This document shows positions 27,075-35,536 of a stretch of 64,000 nt of DNA, piece after piece. Location: the NCBI RefSeq assembly GCF_003610295.1, contig NZ_RAPV01000001.1, forward strand, positions 1,302,001 through 1,366,000. The letters are read 5' to 3'. The notes beneath the pieces were generated by a model. That model saw only the letters and a list, made by a program, of their open reading frames with translations. It was not told where the DNA came from and did no database searches. The stretch is from Paraburkholderia sp. BL23I1N1. Its GTDB lineage: Bacteria > Pseudomonadota > Gammaproteobacteria > Burkholderiales > Burkholderiaceae. Position 1 is the first letter of the stretch. Each line of letters opens with the position of its first letter. A program made the position numbers and the translations under genes.

Positions 27075-27340
27075 TGTAGCGCAGCGAGTCGCTAGCAAAT
27101 GGCGCAAAAAAGCGCTGAAAGAACCATTAATCGGCGCAAACTAGCCGGCGTATCCGTCGATCGGCAGTCAAATCAGGTTGCGCCGCAACAATTTTCCGCA
27201 TTATGAGAATCGATCTCGTAATTCGAAAATTTTGTTGCGCGGACGTCGGGACCCCTTTTACAATCGGCCGAAGCTGCCGCGGTCGTGCTTCGTCCGCGTC
27301 GTCTGATCAAAGAGCGTTCCTCTAATTCCAGGAGACGAGC

Positions 27341-30037
27341 ATGTCCGCTGTACCCGACGAAGTCATGAAATATGTCGCCGCTGAGAAAGACGACGATCCC
27401 CAGGAAACCGGCGAATGGCTGGAAGCGCTGGATGGCGTGATTTCTGCTGTGGGCCCCGATCGTGCTCACTACCTCATCGAAAAACAGATCGAATTCGCCC
27501 GTGTACACGGCGAACATCTGCCGTTCTCTGCAAACACCCCCTACATCAATACGATTCCTGTGTCGCGTCAGGCGCCGATTCCCGGCGACCAGGACCTCGA
27601 ACACCGCATTCGCTCGTACACGCGCTGGAACGCCATTGCCATGGTGCTGCGCGCGGGCAAGGACACGAACGTCGGCGGTCACATTGCATCGTTCGCGTCG
27701 GCGGCCACGCTGTACGACGTCGGCTACAACCATTTCTGGCACGCACCGTCGGCTGAACATGGCGGCGACCTCGTGTTCGTGCAGGGCCATTCGTCGCCGG
27801 GTGTGTACTCGCGCGCGTTCCTGCTCGGCCGTCTGAGCGAAAACCAGCTCGACAACTTCCGTCAGGAAGTGGGCGGCGAGGGCATCTCGTCGTATCCGCA
27901 CCCGTGGCTGATGCCGGACTTCTGGCAATTCCCGACCGTCTCGATGGGCCTCGGTCCGATCATGGCGATCTACCAGGCACGCTTCATGAAGTACATGCAG
28001 GCGCGCGGCATTGCGAAGACCGAAGGCCGCAAGGTCTGGGCTTTCCTCGGCGACGGCGAAACGGATGAACCGGAATCGCTCGGCGCAATCGGCATGGCCG
28101 GTCGCGAACGTCTCGACAACCTGGTGTTCGTGATCAACTGTAATCTGCAGCGCCTCGACGGTCCGGTGCGCGGTAACGGCAAGATCATTCAGGAACTCGA
28201 AAGCGAGTTCCGCGGCGCCGGCTGGAACGTCATCAAGGTCGTCTGGGGCAGCCGCTGGGATGCGCTGTTCCAACGCGACAAGTCGGGCGCGCTGATGCGC
28301 CGGATGATGGAAGTCGTCGACGGCGAATATCAGACGTACAAGTCGGAGTCGGGCGCGTTTGTTCGCGAACACTTCTTCAATACGCCTGAACTGAAGGCAC
28401 TGGTCGCCGACTGGTCCGACGAAGACGTGTGGAATCTGAATCGCGGCGGCCACGATCCGCACAAGATCTATGCGGCGTTCACCGAAGCCACGAATGCCCA
28501 GGGCCAGCCGACCGTCATCCTCGCGAAGACGATCAAGGGCTACGGCATGGGCGAAGCCGGCCAGGCGATGAACATCACGCACCAGCAGAAGAAGCTGCAC
28601 GTGGACCAGCTGAAGAAATTCCGCGACCAGTTCCGTCTGCCGATCTCGGACGAAGATCTCGTCAACGTGCCGTACCTCAAGTTCGAAGAAGGTTCGAAGG
28701 AACTCGAGTACATGCGCGCTCGCCGTCAGGACCTCGGCGGTTATCTGCCGGCGCGTCGCCAGAAGGCCGAGGCGCTGCCGGTGCCGGCGCTGGACGCGTT
28801 CGAGCCGCTGCTGAAGGGCACGGGCGAAGGCCGTGAAATCTCCACGACGATGGCGTTCGTGCGGATCCTGAACATCCTGCTGAAAGACAAGGCGCTCGGT
28901 AAGCGCATCGTGCCGATCGTGCCGGACGAGTCGCGTACCTTCGGTATGGAAGGCCTGTTCCGTCAGATCGGTATCTGGAATCAGGACGGCCAGAAGTATG
29001 TGCCGGAAGATTCCGACCAGCTGATGTTCTATCGCGAATCGGAATCCGGTCAGATCCTGCAGGAAGGGATCAACGAAGCCGGCGGGATGTGTGACTGGAT
29101 CGCAGCCGCGACGTCGTACTCGACGCACGGCGAGATCATGATCCCGTTCTACATCTTCTACTCGATGTTCGGCTTCCAGCGTATCGGCGATCTGGCATGG
29201 GCGGCGGGCGATATGCGTTCGCGCGGCTTCCTGCTGGGCGGCACCGCGGGCCGCACGACGCTGAACGGCGAAGGTCTGCAACACGAAGACGGCCACTCGC
29301 TTCTGTGGGCGGCATCGGTGCCGAACTGCATCAGCTACGACCCGACGTTCGGTTACGAACTCGCGGTCATCATGCAGGACGGTCTGCGTCGCATGGTCGC
29401 CGACCAGGAAGACGTGTACTACTACATCACGGTGATGAACGAGAACTACGAGCACCCGGCGATTCCGCAGGGCGATGCTGTAGCCGCTGACATCATCAAG
29501 GGTATGTACTCGTTCAAGAAGGCCGAAGCCGACTCGAAGGCGCCGCGCGTTCAACTGATGGGCGCGGGTACGATCTTCAACGAAGTGATCGCCGCTGCTG
29601 ATCTTCTGAAGAACGACTGGGGCGTCGCTGCCGACCTCTGGAGCGTGCCGAGCTTCACCGAACTCGCTCGCGAAGGTCATGAAGTGCAGCGCTGGAACCT
29701 GCTGCATCCGACGGAAGAGAAGAAGGTCTCGCACGTCGAGAAGCTGCTGAAGGACGCACAAGGTCCGGTCATCGCTTCGACCGACTATGTGCGCGCGCTG
29801 ACCGAGCAGATCCGCGCGTTCGTGCCGCAGAAGTTCGTCGTGCTGGGCACGGATGGCTACGGCCGTTCGGACACGCGCGAAAAGCTGCGCCACTTCTTCG
29901 AAGTCGACCGCTTCTGGGTCACGGTTGCCGCGTTGAATGCACTGGCAGATGAAGGCACGATCGAACGCAAGGTCGTCGCCGAGGCGCTCAAGAAGTACAA
30001 CCTTGCTCCCGCCAAACCCAACCCGATGACCGTCTAA
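27341..30037 (+). CDS. aceE: Pyruvate dehydrogenase E1 component, homodimeric
   Basis: 898 residues, typical of the single-chain E1p of gamma/beta-proteobacteria. It decarboxylates pyruvate with thiamine diphosphate and reductively acetylates the lipoyl groups of AceF. The ThDP/Mg motif begins near residue 237 (GDGETDEPES ... NCNLQRLDGPVRGN). Further family markers are SHPHPWLMPDFW-type residues near 187 and GRTTLNGEGLQHEDGHS in the pyrimidine domain. The Shine-Dalgarno AGGAGA precedes ATG 27341. It heads aceE-aceF-lpdA. Confidence 0.98.
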   Translation: MSAVPDEVMKYVAAEKDDDPQETGEWLEALDGVISAVGPDRAHYLIEKQIEFARVHGEHLPFSANTPYINTIPVSRQAPIPGDQDLEHRIRSYTRWNAIAMVLRAGKDTNVGGHIASFASAATLYDVGYNHFWHAPSAEHGGDLVFVQGHSSPGVYSRAFLLGRLSENQLDNFRQEVGGEGISSYPHPWLMPDFWQFPTVSMGLGPIMAIYQARFMKYMQARGIAKTEGRKVWAFLGDGETDEPESLGAIGMAGRERLDNLVFVINCNLQRLDGPVRGNGKIIQELESEFRGAGWNVIKVVWGSRWDALFQRDKSGALMRRMMEVVDGEYQTYKSESGAFVREHFFNTPELKALVADWSDEDVWNLNRGGHDPHKIYAAFTEATNAQGQPTVILAKTIKGYGMGEAGQAMNITHQQKKLHVDQLKKFRDQFRLPISDEDLVNVPYLKFEEGSKELEYMRARRQDLGGYLPARRQKAEALPVPALDAFEPLLKGTGEGREISTTMAFVRILNILLKDKALGKRIVPIVPDESRTFGMEGLFRQIGIWNQDGQKYVPEDSDQLMFYRESESGQILQEGINEAGGMCDWIAAATSYSTHGEIMIPFYIFYSMFGFQRIGDLAWAAGDMRSRGFLLGGTAGRTTLNGEGLQHEDGHSLLWAASVPNCISYDPTFGYELAVIMQDGLRRMVADQEDVYYYITVMNENYEHPAIPQGDAVAADIIKGMYSFKKAEADSKAPRVQLMGAGTIFNEVIAAADLLKNDWGVAADLWSVPSFTELAREGHEVQRWNLLHPTEEKKVSHVEKLLKDAQGPVIASTDYVRALTEQIRAFVPQKFVVLGTDGYGRSDTREKLRHFFEVDRFWVTVAALNALADEGTIERKVVAEALKKYNLAPAKPNPMTV

Positions 30038-30123
30038 GGCATCATTCCCCGTGTGCCACGGCGTGCGCGCCTGCCCCTGATCGCCAGGGGCGGGTGGCGT
30101 GCGCGGCCCAGGAGACACTAACA

Positions 30124-31761
30124 ATGAGTCAAGCGATCGAAGTCAAGGTGCCGGACATCGGCGATTACAAGGACATTCCTGTGATCGAGGTGCTGGTGAA
30201 GGCGGGTGATACCGTCGAGAAAGAGCAATCGCTCGTTACGCTGGAATCCGACAAGGCGACCATGGACGTGCCGAGCTCGGCCGCCGGCGTCGTCAAGGAA
30301 GTGAAGGTCAAGGTGGGCGACAACGTGTCGGAAGGCTCGCTGATCGTCGTGCTGGATGGGGCGGGCGCTGCCGCTCCGGCTCCTGCACCCGCTGCGGCCC
30401 CGGCGGCGGTACCCGCTGCTGCGCCGGCGCCTGCCGCCGCCGGTGGTGGTCTGCAAGAAGTCAAAGTGCCGGATATCGGCGACTACAAAGACATTCCCGT
30501 GATCGAAGTCGCGGTGAAGGTCGGCGATCGCGTCGAGAAAGAGCAGTCGCTCGTGACGCTCGAATCCGATAAGGCGACCATGGACGTGCCGAGCTCGGCC
30601 GCCGGTGTCGTCAAGGAAGTGAAGGTCAAGGTCGGCGATAACGTGTCGGAAGGCTCGGTCATCGTCGTGCTGGAAGCGGATGGTGCGGCTGCATCGGCCG
30701 CGGCTCCCGCAACTGCGGCAAGGCAGGACGTGCTCGAGAAGCCATCGGACGCGCCTGTTGCCCCGTCGCCCGCGCCGGCTTCGCCGTCTGCGCTGGCACA
30801 AGCGCCGCTGATTCCGGCTGGCGAAGGCGGTGCTCGTCATGCGAGCCATGCTTCGCCGTCCGTGCGCAAGTTCGCGCGTGAACTCGGTGTCGACGTGGTG
30901 CAAGTGCAAGGCACGGGTCCGAAGGGCCGTATTACGCAAGCAGACGTGACCGCGTTTATCAAGGGTGTGATGACGGGCCAGCGCGCTGCACCGGCAGGTG
31001 CCGCACCGGCCGCCGCGGGTGGCGGCGAGTTGAATCTGCTGCCGTGGCCGAAGGTCGACTTCACCAAGTTCGGCCCGATCGATCCGAAGCCGTTGTCGCG
31101 TATCAAGAAGATCTCGGGTGCGAACCTGCATCGCAACTGGGTCATGATTCCGCACGTCACGAACAACGACGAAGCGGACATCACCGATCTCGAAGCGCTG
31201 CGCGTGCAGTTGAACAAGGAAAACGAAAAGGCCGGAGTGAAGATCACGATGCTGGCGTTCGTGATCAAGGCGGTGGTTTCCGCGCTGAAGCAGTTCCCGA
31301 CGTTCAATGCCAGCCTCGATGGCGACAACCTGGTGTTCAAGCAGTACTTCCATATCGGCTTTGCCGCCGATACGCCGAATGGCCTGGTCGTTCCGGTGAT
31401 TCGCGATGCGGACAAGAAGGGTTTGATCGATATCGCGAAGGAAATGGCCGAGCTGTCGAAGGCTGCGCGTGATGGCAAGCTGAAGCCGGATCAGATGCAG
31501 GGTGGATGCTTCTCGATTTCTTCGCTGGGTGGGATTGGCGGGACTAACTTCACGCCGATTATCAATGCGCCTGAAGTCGCCATTCTTGGGCTGTCGCGTG
31601 GCGCGATGAAGCCGGTTTGGGATGGTAAGCAGTTTGTGCCGCGTCTGACTCTGCCGCTGTCGTTGTCGTATGACCATCGGGTGATTGATGGGGCTGCGGC
31701 GGCGCGGTTCAATGCGTATCTGGGTGCGATTCTTGCCGATTTTCGGCGTGTGATTCTTTGA
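30124..31761 (+). CDS. aceF: Dihydrolipoamide acetyltransferase (pyruvate dehydrogenase E2)
   Basis: 545 residues from ATG 30124 (Shine-Dalgarno AGGAGA); the frame is open to 30094. Two lipoyl domains carry lipoylation lysines Lys44 and Lys150 in ESDKATMDVPSS. They are joined by Ala/Pro-rich swinging linkers, followed by the E3-binding domain (SVRKFARELGVDVVQVQG) and the catalytic domain ending with YDHRVIDGAAAARF, whose His is catalytic. It transfers acetyl groups to CoA and forms the complex core. The two lipoyl domains are almost identical at DNA level. The last about 200 bases show a shift to T-richer codons. Confidence 0.98.
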   Translation: MSQAIEVKVPDIGDYKDIPVIEVLVKAGDTVEKEQSLVTLESDKATMDVPSSAAGVVKEVKVKVGDNVSEGSLIVVLDGAGAAAPAPAPAAAPAAVPAAAPAPAAAGGGLQEVKVPDIGDYKDIPVIEVAVKVGDRVEKEQSLVTLESDKATMDVPSSAAGVVKEVKVKVGDNVSEGSVIVVLEADGAAASAAAPATAARQDVLEKPSDAPVAPSPAPASPSALAQAPLIPAGEGGARHASHASPSVRKFARELGVDVVQVQGTGPKGRITQADVTAFIKGVMTGQRAAPAGAAPAAAGGGELNLLPWPKVDFTKFGPIDPKPLSRIKKISGANLHRNWVMIPHVTNNDEADITDLEALRVQLNKENEKAGVKITMLAFVIKAVVSALKQFPTFNASLDGDNLVFKQYFHIGFAADTPNGLVVPVIRDADKKGLIDIAKEMAELSKAARDGKLKPDQMQGGCFSISSLGGIGGTNFTPIINAPEVAILGLSRGAMKPVWDGKQFVPRLTLPLSLSYDHRVIDGAAAARFNAYLGAILADFRRVIL

Positions 31762-32041
31762 TCGGCTGATTTGGTTTTTGCCGCGGGCGCGTGGATGTCT
31801 TGTTGTTTGGTTATTCGCGCTCCTCGCTGAACTTGCTTTCTTATCGGTTTGCTAGCGTCGCCCCTGTGCGGGGCGGCACCTCTTTTCTTTGTCTTCCAAA
31901 GAAAAGTAGGCAAAAGAAAGGCGCGTCCTTGGGCGGACAGCAAAGGATGTTTCTGTCCGACACGTTGCTAGCTTTTAAGCCGATTCTGGAGCCTTGTTTG
32001 CGGCACTTCCTCATCAACGATCAATAAGAGAAGGGGACACT
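31762..32041. other. aceF-lpdA intergenic region with hairpin repeat
   Basis: 280 T-rich bases with no supported gene. They contain a GCCCC/GGGGC hairpin (31860-31874) and a perfect 10-bp stem CTTTTCTTTG / CAAAGAAAAG (31882-31906). They end at the lpdA Shine-Dalgarno (GAGAAGGGG). Confidence 0.5.
31882..31906. repeat. CTTTTCTTTG inverted repeat, Burkholderia-type extragenic element
   Basis: A perfect 10-bp inverted repeat with a 5-nt TCTTC loop, followed by a second partial copy (AGGCAAAAGAAAGGC). From general knowledge, AAAGAAAAG-containing hairpins are recurrent extragenic repeats in Burkholderia genomes. Membership of a dispersed family must be checked by counting copies in a genome. Confidence 0.5.
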
Positions 32042-33820
32042 ATGAGTCTCGTCGAAGTAAAAGTGCCGGATATCGGTGACTTCAAGGACGTCGATGTCAT
32101 CGAAGTCAATATCAAACCGGGCGATGTCATCGAGAACGAACAGGCGTTGATGACGCTCGAGTCCGATAAGGCATCCATCGAAGTGCCGAGCGATATCGCC
32201 GGCACGGTCAAGGAAGTACGCGTCAAAGCCGGTGACAAAGTCTCGCAAGGCACGGTCATCGCGCTCGTGGAATCGTCGGCAGGCGCGACGCCCGCTAAAG
32301 ATGCGCCGAAGGCCGCGGCTAAAGAACCTGAGAAGGCGCCGGCGCCAGCCGCTGCCGCACCGAAAGCGGCTGCGCCCGCTCCGCAAGCCGGTAGCTTCTC
32401 CGGTAACGCGGATATCGAGTGCGACATGCTCGTGCTCGGTTCGGGCCCCGGCGGCTACTCGGCTGCGTTCCGCTCGGCCGACCTCGGCATGAAGACGGTG
32501 CTCGTCGAACGTTATGCAACGCTCGGCGGCGTCTGTCTGAATGTCGGCTGTATCCCGTCGAAAGCGCTGCTGCACACGGCCCTCGTCATCGACGAAGCCG
32601 AAGCACTCGGCTCGCACGGCATCACGTTCGGCAAGCCGCAAATCGATCTCGACAAGCTGCGCGACTTCAAGTCAGGCGTCGTCAAGAAGCTCACCGGCGG
32701 TCTCGCCGGCATGGCCAAGATGCGCAAGGTCGAAGTCGTGACGGGCACCGGCTCGTTCGTCGATCCGTATCACATGGAAGTGCAGACCGAAAGCGGCAAG
32801 AAGGTCGTCAAGTTCAAGCAGTCAATCATCGCCGCGGGCTCGGAAGCGGTGAAGCTGCCGTTCATTCCGGAAGATCCGCGTGTGCTCGATTCGACCGGCG
32901 CGCTCGAACTGCGCCAGATCCCGCAACGCATGCTGGTGATCGGCGGCGGCATCATCGGCCTGGAAATGGCGACGGTCTACGCTACGCTCGGCGCACAGAT
33001 CGATGTGGTCGAAATGCTCGACGGTCTGATGGCCGGCGCGGATCGCGATCTGGTCAAGGTCTGGGAGAAGTACAACAGCAAGCGTTTTGCCAACGTCATG
33101 CTGAAGACCAAAACCACCGCGGCAGAAGCGAAAGACGACGGCATCTACGTGTCGTTCGAAGGCGAAAAGGCCCCGGCCGAAGCGCAACGCTATGACCTCG
33201 TGCTGGTCGCTGTCGGCCGTTCGCCGAATGGCAAGAAAATCGGCGCGGACAAGGCCGGCGTCGCAGTAACGGATCGCGGCTTCATCGACGTCGACAAGCA
33301 GATGCGCACCAACGTGCCGCATATCTTCGCGATCGGCGATATCGTCGGTCAGCCGATGCTCGCGCACAAAGCCGTGCATGAAGCTCACGTTGCCGCCGAA
33401 GTGGCGCATGGCGAAAAGGCATACTTCGATGCGTTGCAGATTCCGTCGGTGGCCTACACCGATCCGGAAGTGGCGTGGGCCGGCAAGACGGAAGACCAGC
33501 TGAAAGCCGAAGGCATCAAGTACGGCAAGGCAGTGTTCCCTTGGGCCGCTTCGGGCCGCGCAATCGCCAATGGCCGCGACGAAGGTTTCACCAAGCTGCT
33601 GTTCGACGAAGAAACGCATCGCGTGATCGGCGGCGGTATCGTCGGTCTGAACGCCGGCGACCTGATCAGCGAAGTCTGTCTCGCAGTCGAAATGGGTGCG
33701 GACGCGACGGATATCGGTAAGACGATTCACCCGCATCCGACGCTCGGCGAATCGATCGGGATGGCCGCCGAGTTGTACGAAGGCGTCTGCACCGACTTGC
33801 CGCCGCAGAAAAAGAAGTAA
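32042..33820 (+). CDS. lpdA: Dihydrolipoamide dehydrogenase with N-terminal lipoyl domain (pyruvate dehydrogenase E3)
   Basis: 592 residues from ATG 32042. The N-terminal lipoyl domain (about 1-80, Lys43 in LESDKASIEV) and an Ala/Pro linker precede the flavoprotein core. That core has FAD motif VLGSGPGGYSAAFRSADLG, redox-active disulfide GGVCLNVGCIPSK, NAD motif VIGGGIIGLEMATVY and the C-terminal catalytic HPHPTLGE. It reoxidises dihydrolipoamide with NAD+. The extra lipoyl domain marks the pyruvate-dehydrogenase-dedicated E3 known from beta-proteobacteria and Neisseria. It is the third gene after aceE-aceF. Confidence 0.97.
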   Translation: MSLVEVKVPDIGDFKDVDVIEVNIKPGDVIENEQALMTLESDKASIEVPSDIAGTVKEVRVKAGDKVSQGTVIALVESSAGATPAKDAPKAAAKEPEKAPAPAAAAPKAAAPAPQAGSFSGNADIECDMLVLGSGPGGYSAAFRSADLGMKTVLVERYATLGGVCLNVGCIPSKALLHTALVIDEAEALGSHGITFGKPQIDLDKLRDFKSGVVKKLTGGLAGMAKMRKVEVVTGTGSFVDPYHMEVQTESGKKVVKFKQSIIAAGSEAVKLPFIPEDPRVLDSTGALELRQIPQRMLVIGGGIIGLEMATVYATLGAQIDVVEMLDGLMAGADRDLVKVWEKYNSKRFANVMLKTKTTAAEAKDDGIYVSFEGEKAPAEAQRYDLVLVAVGRSPNGKKIGADKAGVAVTDRGFIDVDKQMRTNVPHIFAIGDIVGQPMLAHKAVHEAHVAAEVAHGEKAYFDALQIPSVAYTDPEVAWAGKTEDQLKAEGIKYGKAVFPWAASGRAIANGRDEGFTKLLFDEETHRVIGGGIVGLNAGDLISEVCLAVEMGADATDIGKTIHPHPTLGESIGMAAELYEGVCTDLPPQKKK

Positions 33821-33826
33821 TGCCGC

Positions 33827-33854
33827 CGTGTCCGCCTGCATGCAGGCGGACACG
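33827..33854. repeat. 28-bp perfect palindrome downstream of lpdA
   Basis: CGTGTCCGCCTGCA followed immediately by its exact reverse complement, with no loop, 7 bases after the lpdA stop codon. In RNA it would fold as a long stem just before the terminator hairpin; in DNA it could be a protein-binding site. Confidence 0.8.
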
Positions 33855-33868
33855 ATGGATGCAGAGGC

Positions 33869-33910
33869 AAAAAAACGGCGCGCCCCGCAAAGGGCACGCC
33901 GTTTTTCTTT
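33869..33910. terminator. Terminator downstream of lpdA
   Basis: AAAAAACGGCG-c-GCCC pairs with GGGC-a-CGCCGTTTTT around a 6-nt loop, followed by CTTTT. A and T runs on both sides allow use in both directions, also for the convergent phasin gene. Confidence 0.85.
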
Positions 33911-34173
33911 TGCAGCAAGCAATCAGCGTCAAGACCCGTTTATCGTGCCGCAACGCATGAAACTCGCGCCGTGCAGTTCAGGCAGCAGGAAAAAAAATCC
34001 CGGCCTTTCGCCGGGCAAACGATACGTTATTCAACGTATCGGAGCGTTCGGCCAGATAAAACCGTGTGAGCGGCAACGGCACGACGCTGTTGCTTGCGAT
34101 AACGCCGGCCCAGCCGTGAGGCGAGCCGGCGTAATGTGACGCCTGAGGTGAGGCCTGAAGCGATGCCTGAAAC

Positions 34174-34746
34174 TTAGACTGCCTTCTTTGCCGAGCGCGA
34201 TGCTTGTGCAGCGGCTTGCGAAGCTGCCTTCGATGCGGCCGTTGCGGCTGCATTGAAGTTGCTTTCGGCGATTTCGACAGCTTGCTTCGTTGCCTTGTGG
34301 ACCGTTTCGTACGTGGTGTTGGCGGCGGTGATAGCCGACTTCATCACGGCGACAGCAGTTTCCGAACCGGCCGGAGCATTCTTCGCAACGTTTTCGACGA
34401 GCGCCTGGACCTTGCGGTTTTGCTCTTCGAATTGCGCTTCCGCCACGCGGGTGAATTCACCTTGCGTTGCCGAAACGATTTCATACACGTGACGGCCGTA
34501 CGACAGCGCCTTTTCAGCCACCGGCTGTGCAAGGCTTGCTTGCAGTGCCAGCAGTTCCTGCGCGTCCTTCACCGACAGGGCGCGCTGGGCGTTTTCCTGG
34601 CTTTCCGCGAGCGTTGATTTCACGACTTGCAGGTTCAGTTCAACCAGCTTTTCGACGCCTTCAAATGCTTTGGTCGTCAGGCCGAACAACGTTTCAAAGT
34701 TGGCTTTCTGGGCTGCAGCGAATTGCTCAGGGGTCAGCAGAGTCAT
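34174..34746 (-). CDS. phaP: Phasin family protein (PHA granule-associated)
   Basis: 190 residues with no signal peptide, predicted almost entirely alpha-helical. The phasin pattern is [23 protein letters not shown], repeated amphipathic segments and an Ala/Lys-rich C-terminus ([19 protein letters not shown]). Phasins coat polyhydroxyalkanoate granules and control their number and size, so the organism probably makes PHA. It is monocistronic, with a strong promoter flanked by two TTGTGCATCGCA motifs that are good PhaR repressor candidates. Confidence 0.92.
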   Translation of the reverse strand: MTLLTPEQFAAAQKANFETLFGLTTKAFEGVEKLVELNLQVVKSTLAESQENAQRALSVKDAQELLALQASLAQPVAEKALSYGRHVYEIVSATQGEFTRVAEAQFEEQNRKVQALVENVAKNAPAGSETAVAVMKSAITAANTTYETVHKATKQAVEIAESNFNAAATAASKAASQAAAQASRSAKKAV

Positions 34747-34837
34747 GGTTTACGCTCCTGGATCGCGGTCTGTCTGTGCGGACCGCATTGGGTTGGTGGC
34801 GAGACGCTCTCAGATCGTCTCCCCGGACCGCGATGTT

Positions 34838-34853
34838 TTGTGCATCGCAGCAA
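34838..34853. promoter_or_regulatory. Candidate PhaR operator, downstream copy
   Basis: TTGTGCATCGCAGCAA covers roughly +2 to +18 of the predicted phasin transcript. Its core TGC-ATC-GCA matches the TGC-N3-GCA form described for PhaR repressors. Confidence 0.5.
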
Positions 34854-34861
34854 TGGTTCCC

Positions 34862-34889
34862 ATTTTAGGATGGCTACAAAGATTGTCAA
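34862..34889 (-). promoter_or_regulatory. Phasin sigma-70 promoter
   Basis: On the minus strand, TTGACA (34889-34884) and TAAAAT (34867-34862) are separated by 16 bp; the -35 is a perfect consensus and the -10 has one mismatch. Transcription would start near 34855, giving a leader of about 110 nt. Confidence 0.8.
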
Positions 34890-34896
34890 GTGCTTT

Positions 34897-34911
34897 TTGT
34901 GCATCGCACAA
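34897..34911. promoter_or_regulatory. Candidate PhaR operator, upstream copy
   Basis: TTGTGCATCGCACAA is a perfect palindrome (TTGTGC / GCACAA around ATC) just upstream of the phasin -35 box. It shares its first 12 bases with the copy at 34838. Confidence 0.55.
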
Positions 34912-35472
34912 TGTTAACAAATTGCTGATAAAACAATACGTTATGCGGTAGGCATGACATTCGGATGACGCGGGTTAATTTGTCTTTCGCACTGTGCTGG
35001 TGCAGAAGAAATCTGCATTTGTTACCGATTTCGCGAGAAATTTTGACGCGTGAGATGGCGCTGCAGCGAGAGAGCAACGTTGACGATTGACAAAAAATCC
35101 ATCAACTGGCCCATATCGATGTAAACCAGAAAGTGTCACGGAACGTTAATGCTCTATGCCGGTCGAATGCGCGTTGGCGGTCTGCAGCAGATGTTTAACA
35201 CCCTGCGGCGAGATCCCTGCGACGTTCCGGCATGCCGGCGCGGTGCGCTGGCAAGGCTTTACATGCCCGTGCTCTAACCGTATTTCCCCTGATCAAGGTT
35301 GTCTCGAAATTGCCGTTATGCTGAAAGAATCCCCTCGATTCCGGCATGTGACGGCAAAGGCGAGGCGTAGCGCGTTGGCGATCGTTTTTTTCGATCGAAA
35401 CGCGGCACTTATTTGTGTTTTTGCGATCGGAGCTTACAAGCCGGTTTAAGGAGCGCGTATAAGTGCTTCAAA

Positions 35473-35501
35473 TTGCTAATTTTTCGTTGTTTTACTACAC
35501 T
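35473..35501 (+). promoter_or_regulatory. Probable pbpG promoter
   Basis: TTGCTA (35473-35478) and TACACT (35496-35501) with a 17-bp spacer. The start of transcription would be near 35508, about 29 nt before the ATG. Confidence 0.5.
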
Positions 35502-35536
35502 TGCGGAAACCTCCTGCCGCTCCCTACCGAACACCC

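Larger units (their letters stand above)
34747..35536. other. Divergent phasin/pbpG intergenic region
   Basis: 790 bases, the longest gene-free stretch here. The phasin side holds its promoter and two operator-like palindromes (34838-34911). The pbpG side holds a -35/-10 pair at 35473-35501. The middle (about 34912-35470) shows only AT-rich patches such as GATTGACAAAAAATCC. A 97-codon open frame at 35156-35449 has no Shine-Dalgarno or recognisable domain, and I do not call it a gene. Confidence 0.5.

Noticed and set aside
27065..27090. TACAAT box immediately before the sensor-kinase start codon, suggesting another leaderless transcript
   Set aside because: No acceptable -35 lies at 16-18 bp, so the promoter could not be supported.
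27173..30124. Minus-strand open frame of 983 codons opposite aceE
   Set aside because: Antisense of the well-conserved E1 gene; no motifs, and it arises from strong GC codon bias.
30118..31677. Minus-strand open frame of 519 codons opposite aceF
   Set aside because: Shadow of the lipoyl/E2 gene. The apparent repeats in its product mirror the duplicated lipoyl domains.
35156..35449. 97-codon plus-strand frame in the phasin/pbpG gap
   Set aside because: No Shine-Dalgarno, atypical composition and no recognisable domain; more likely leader DNA.
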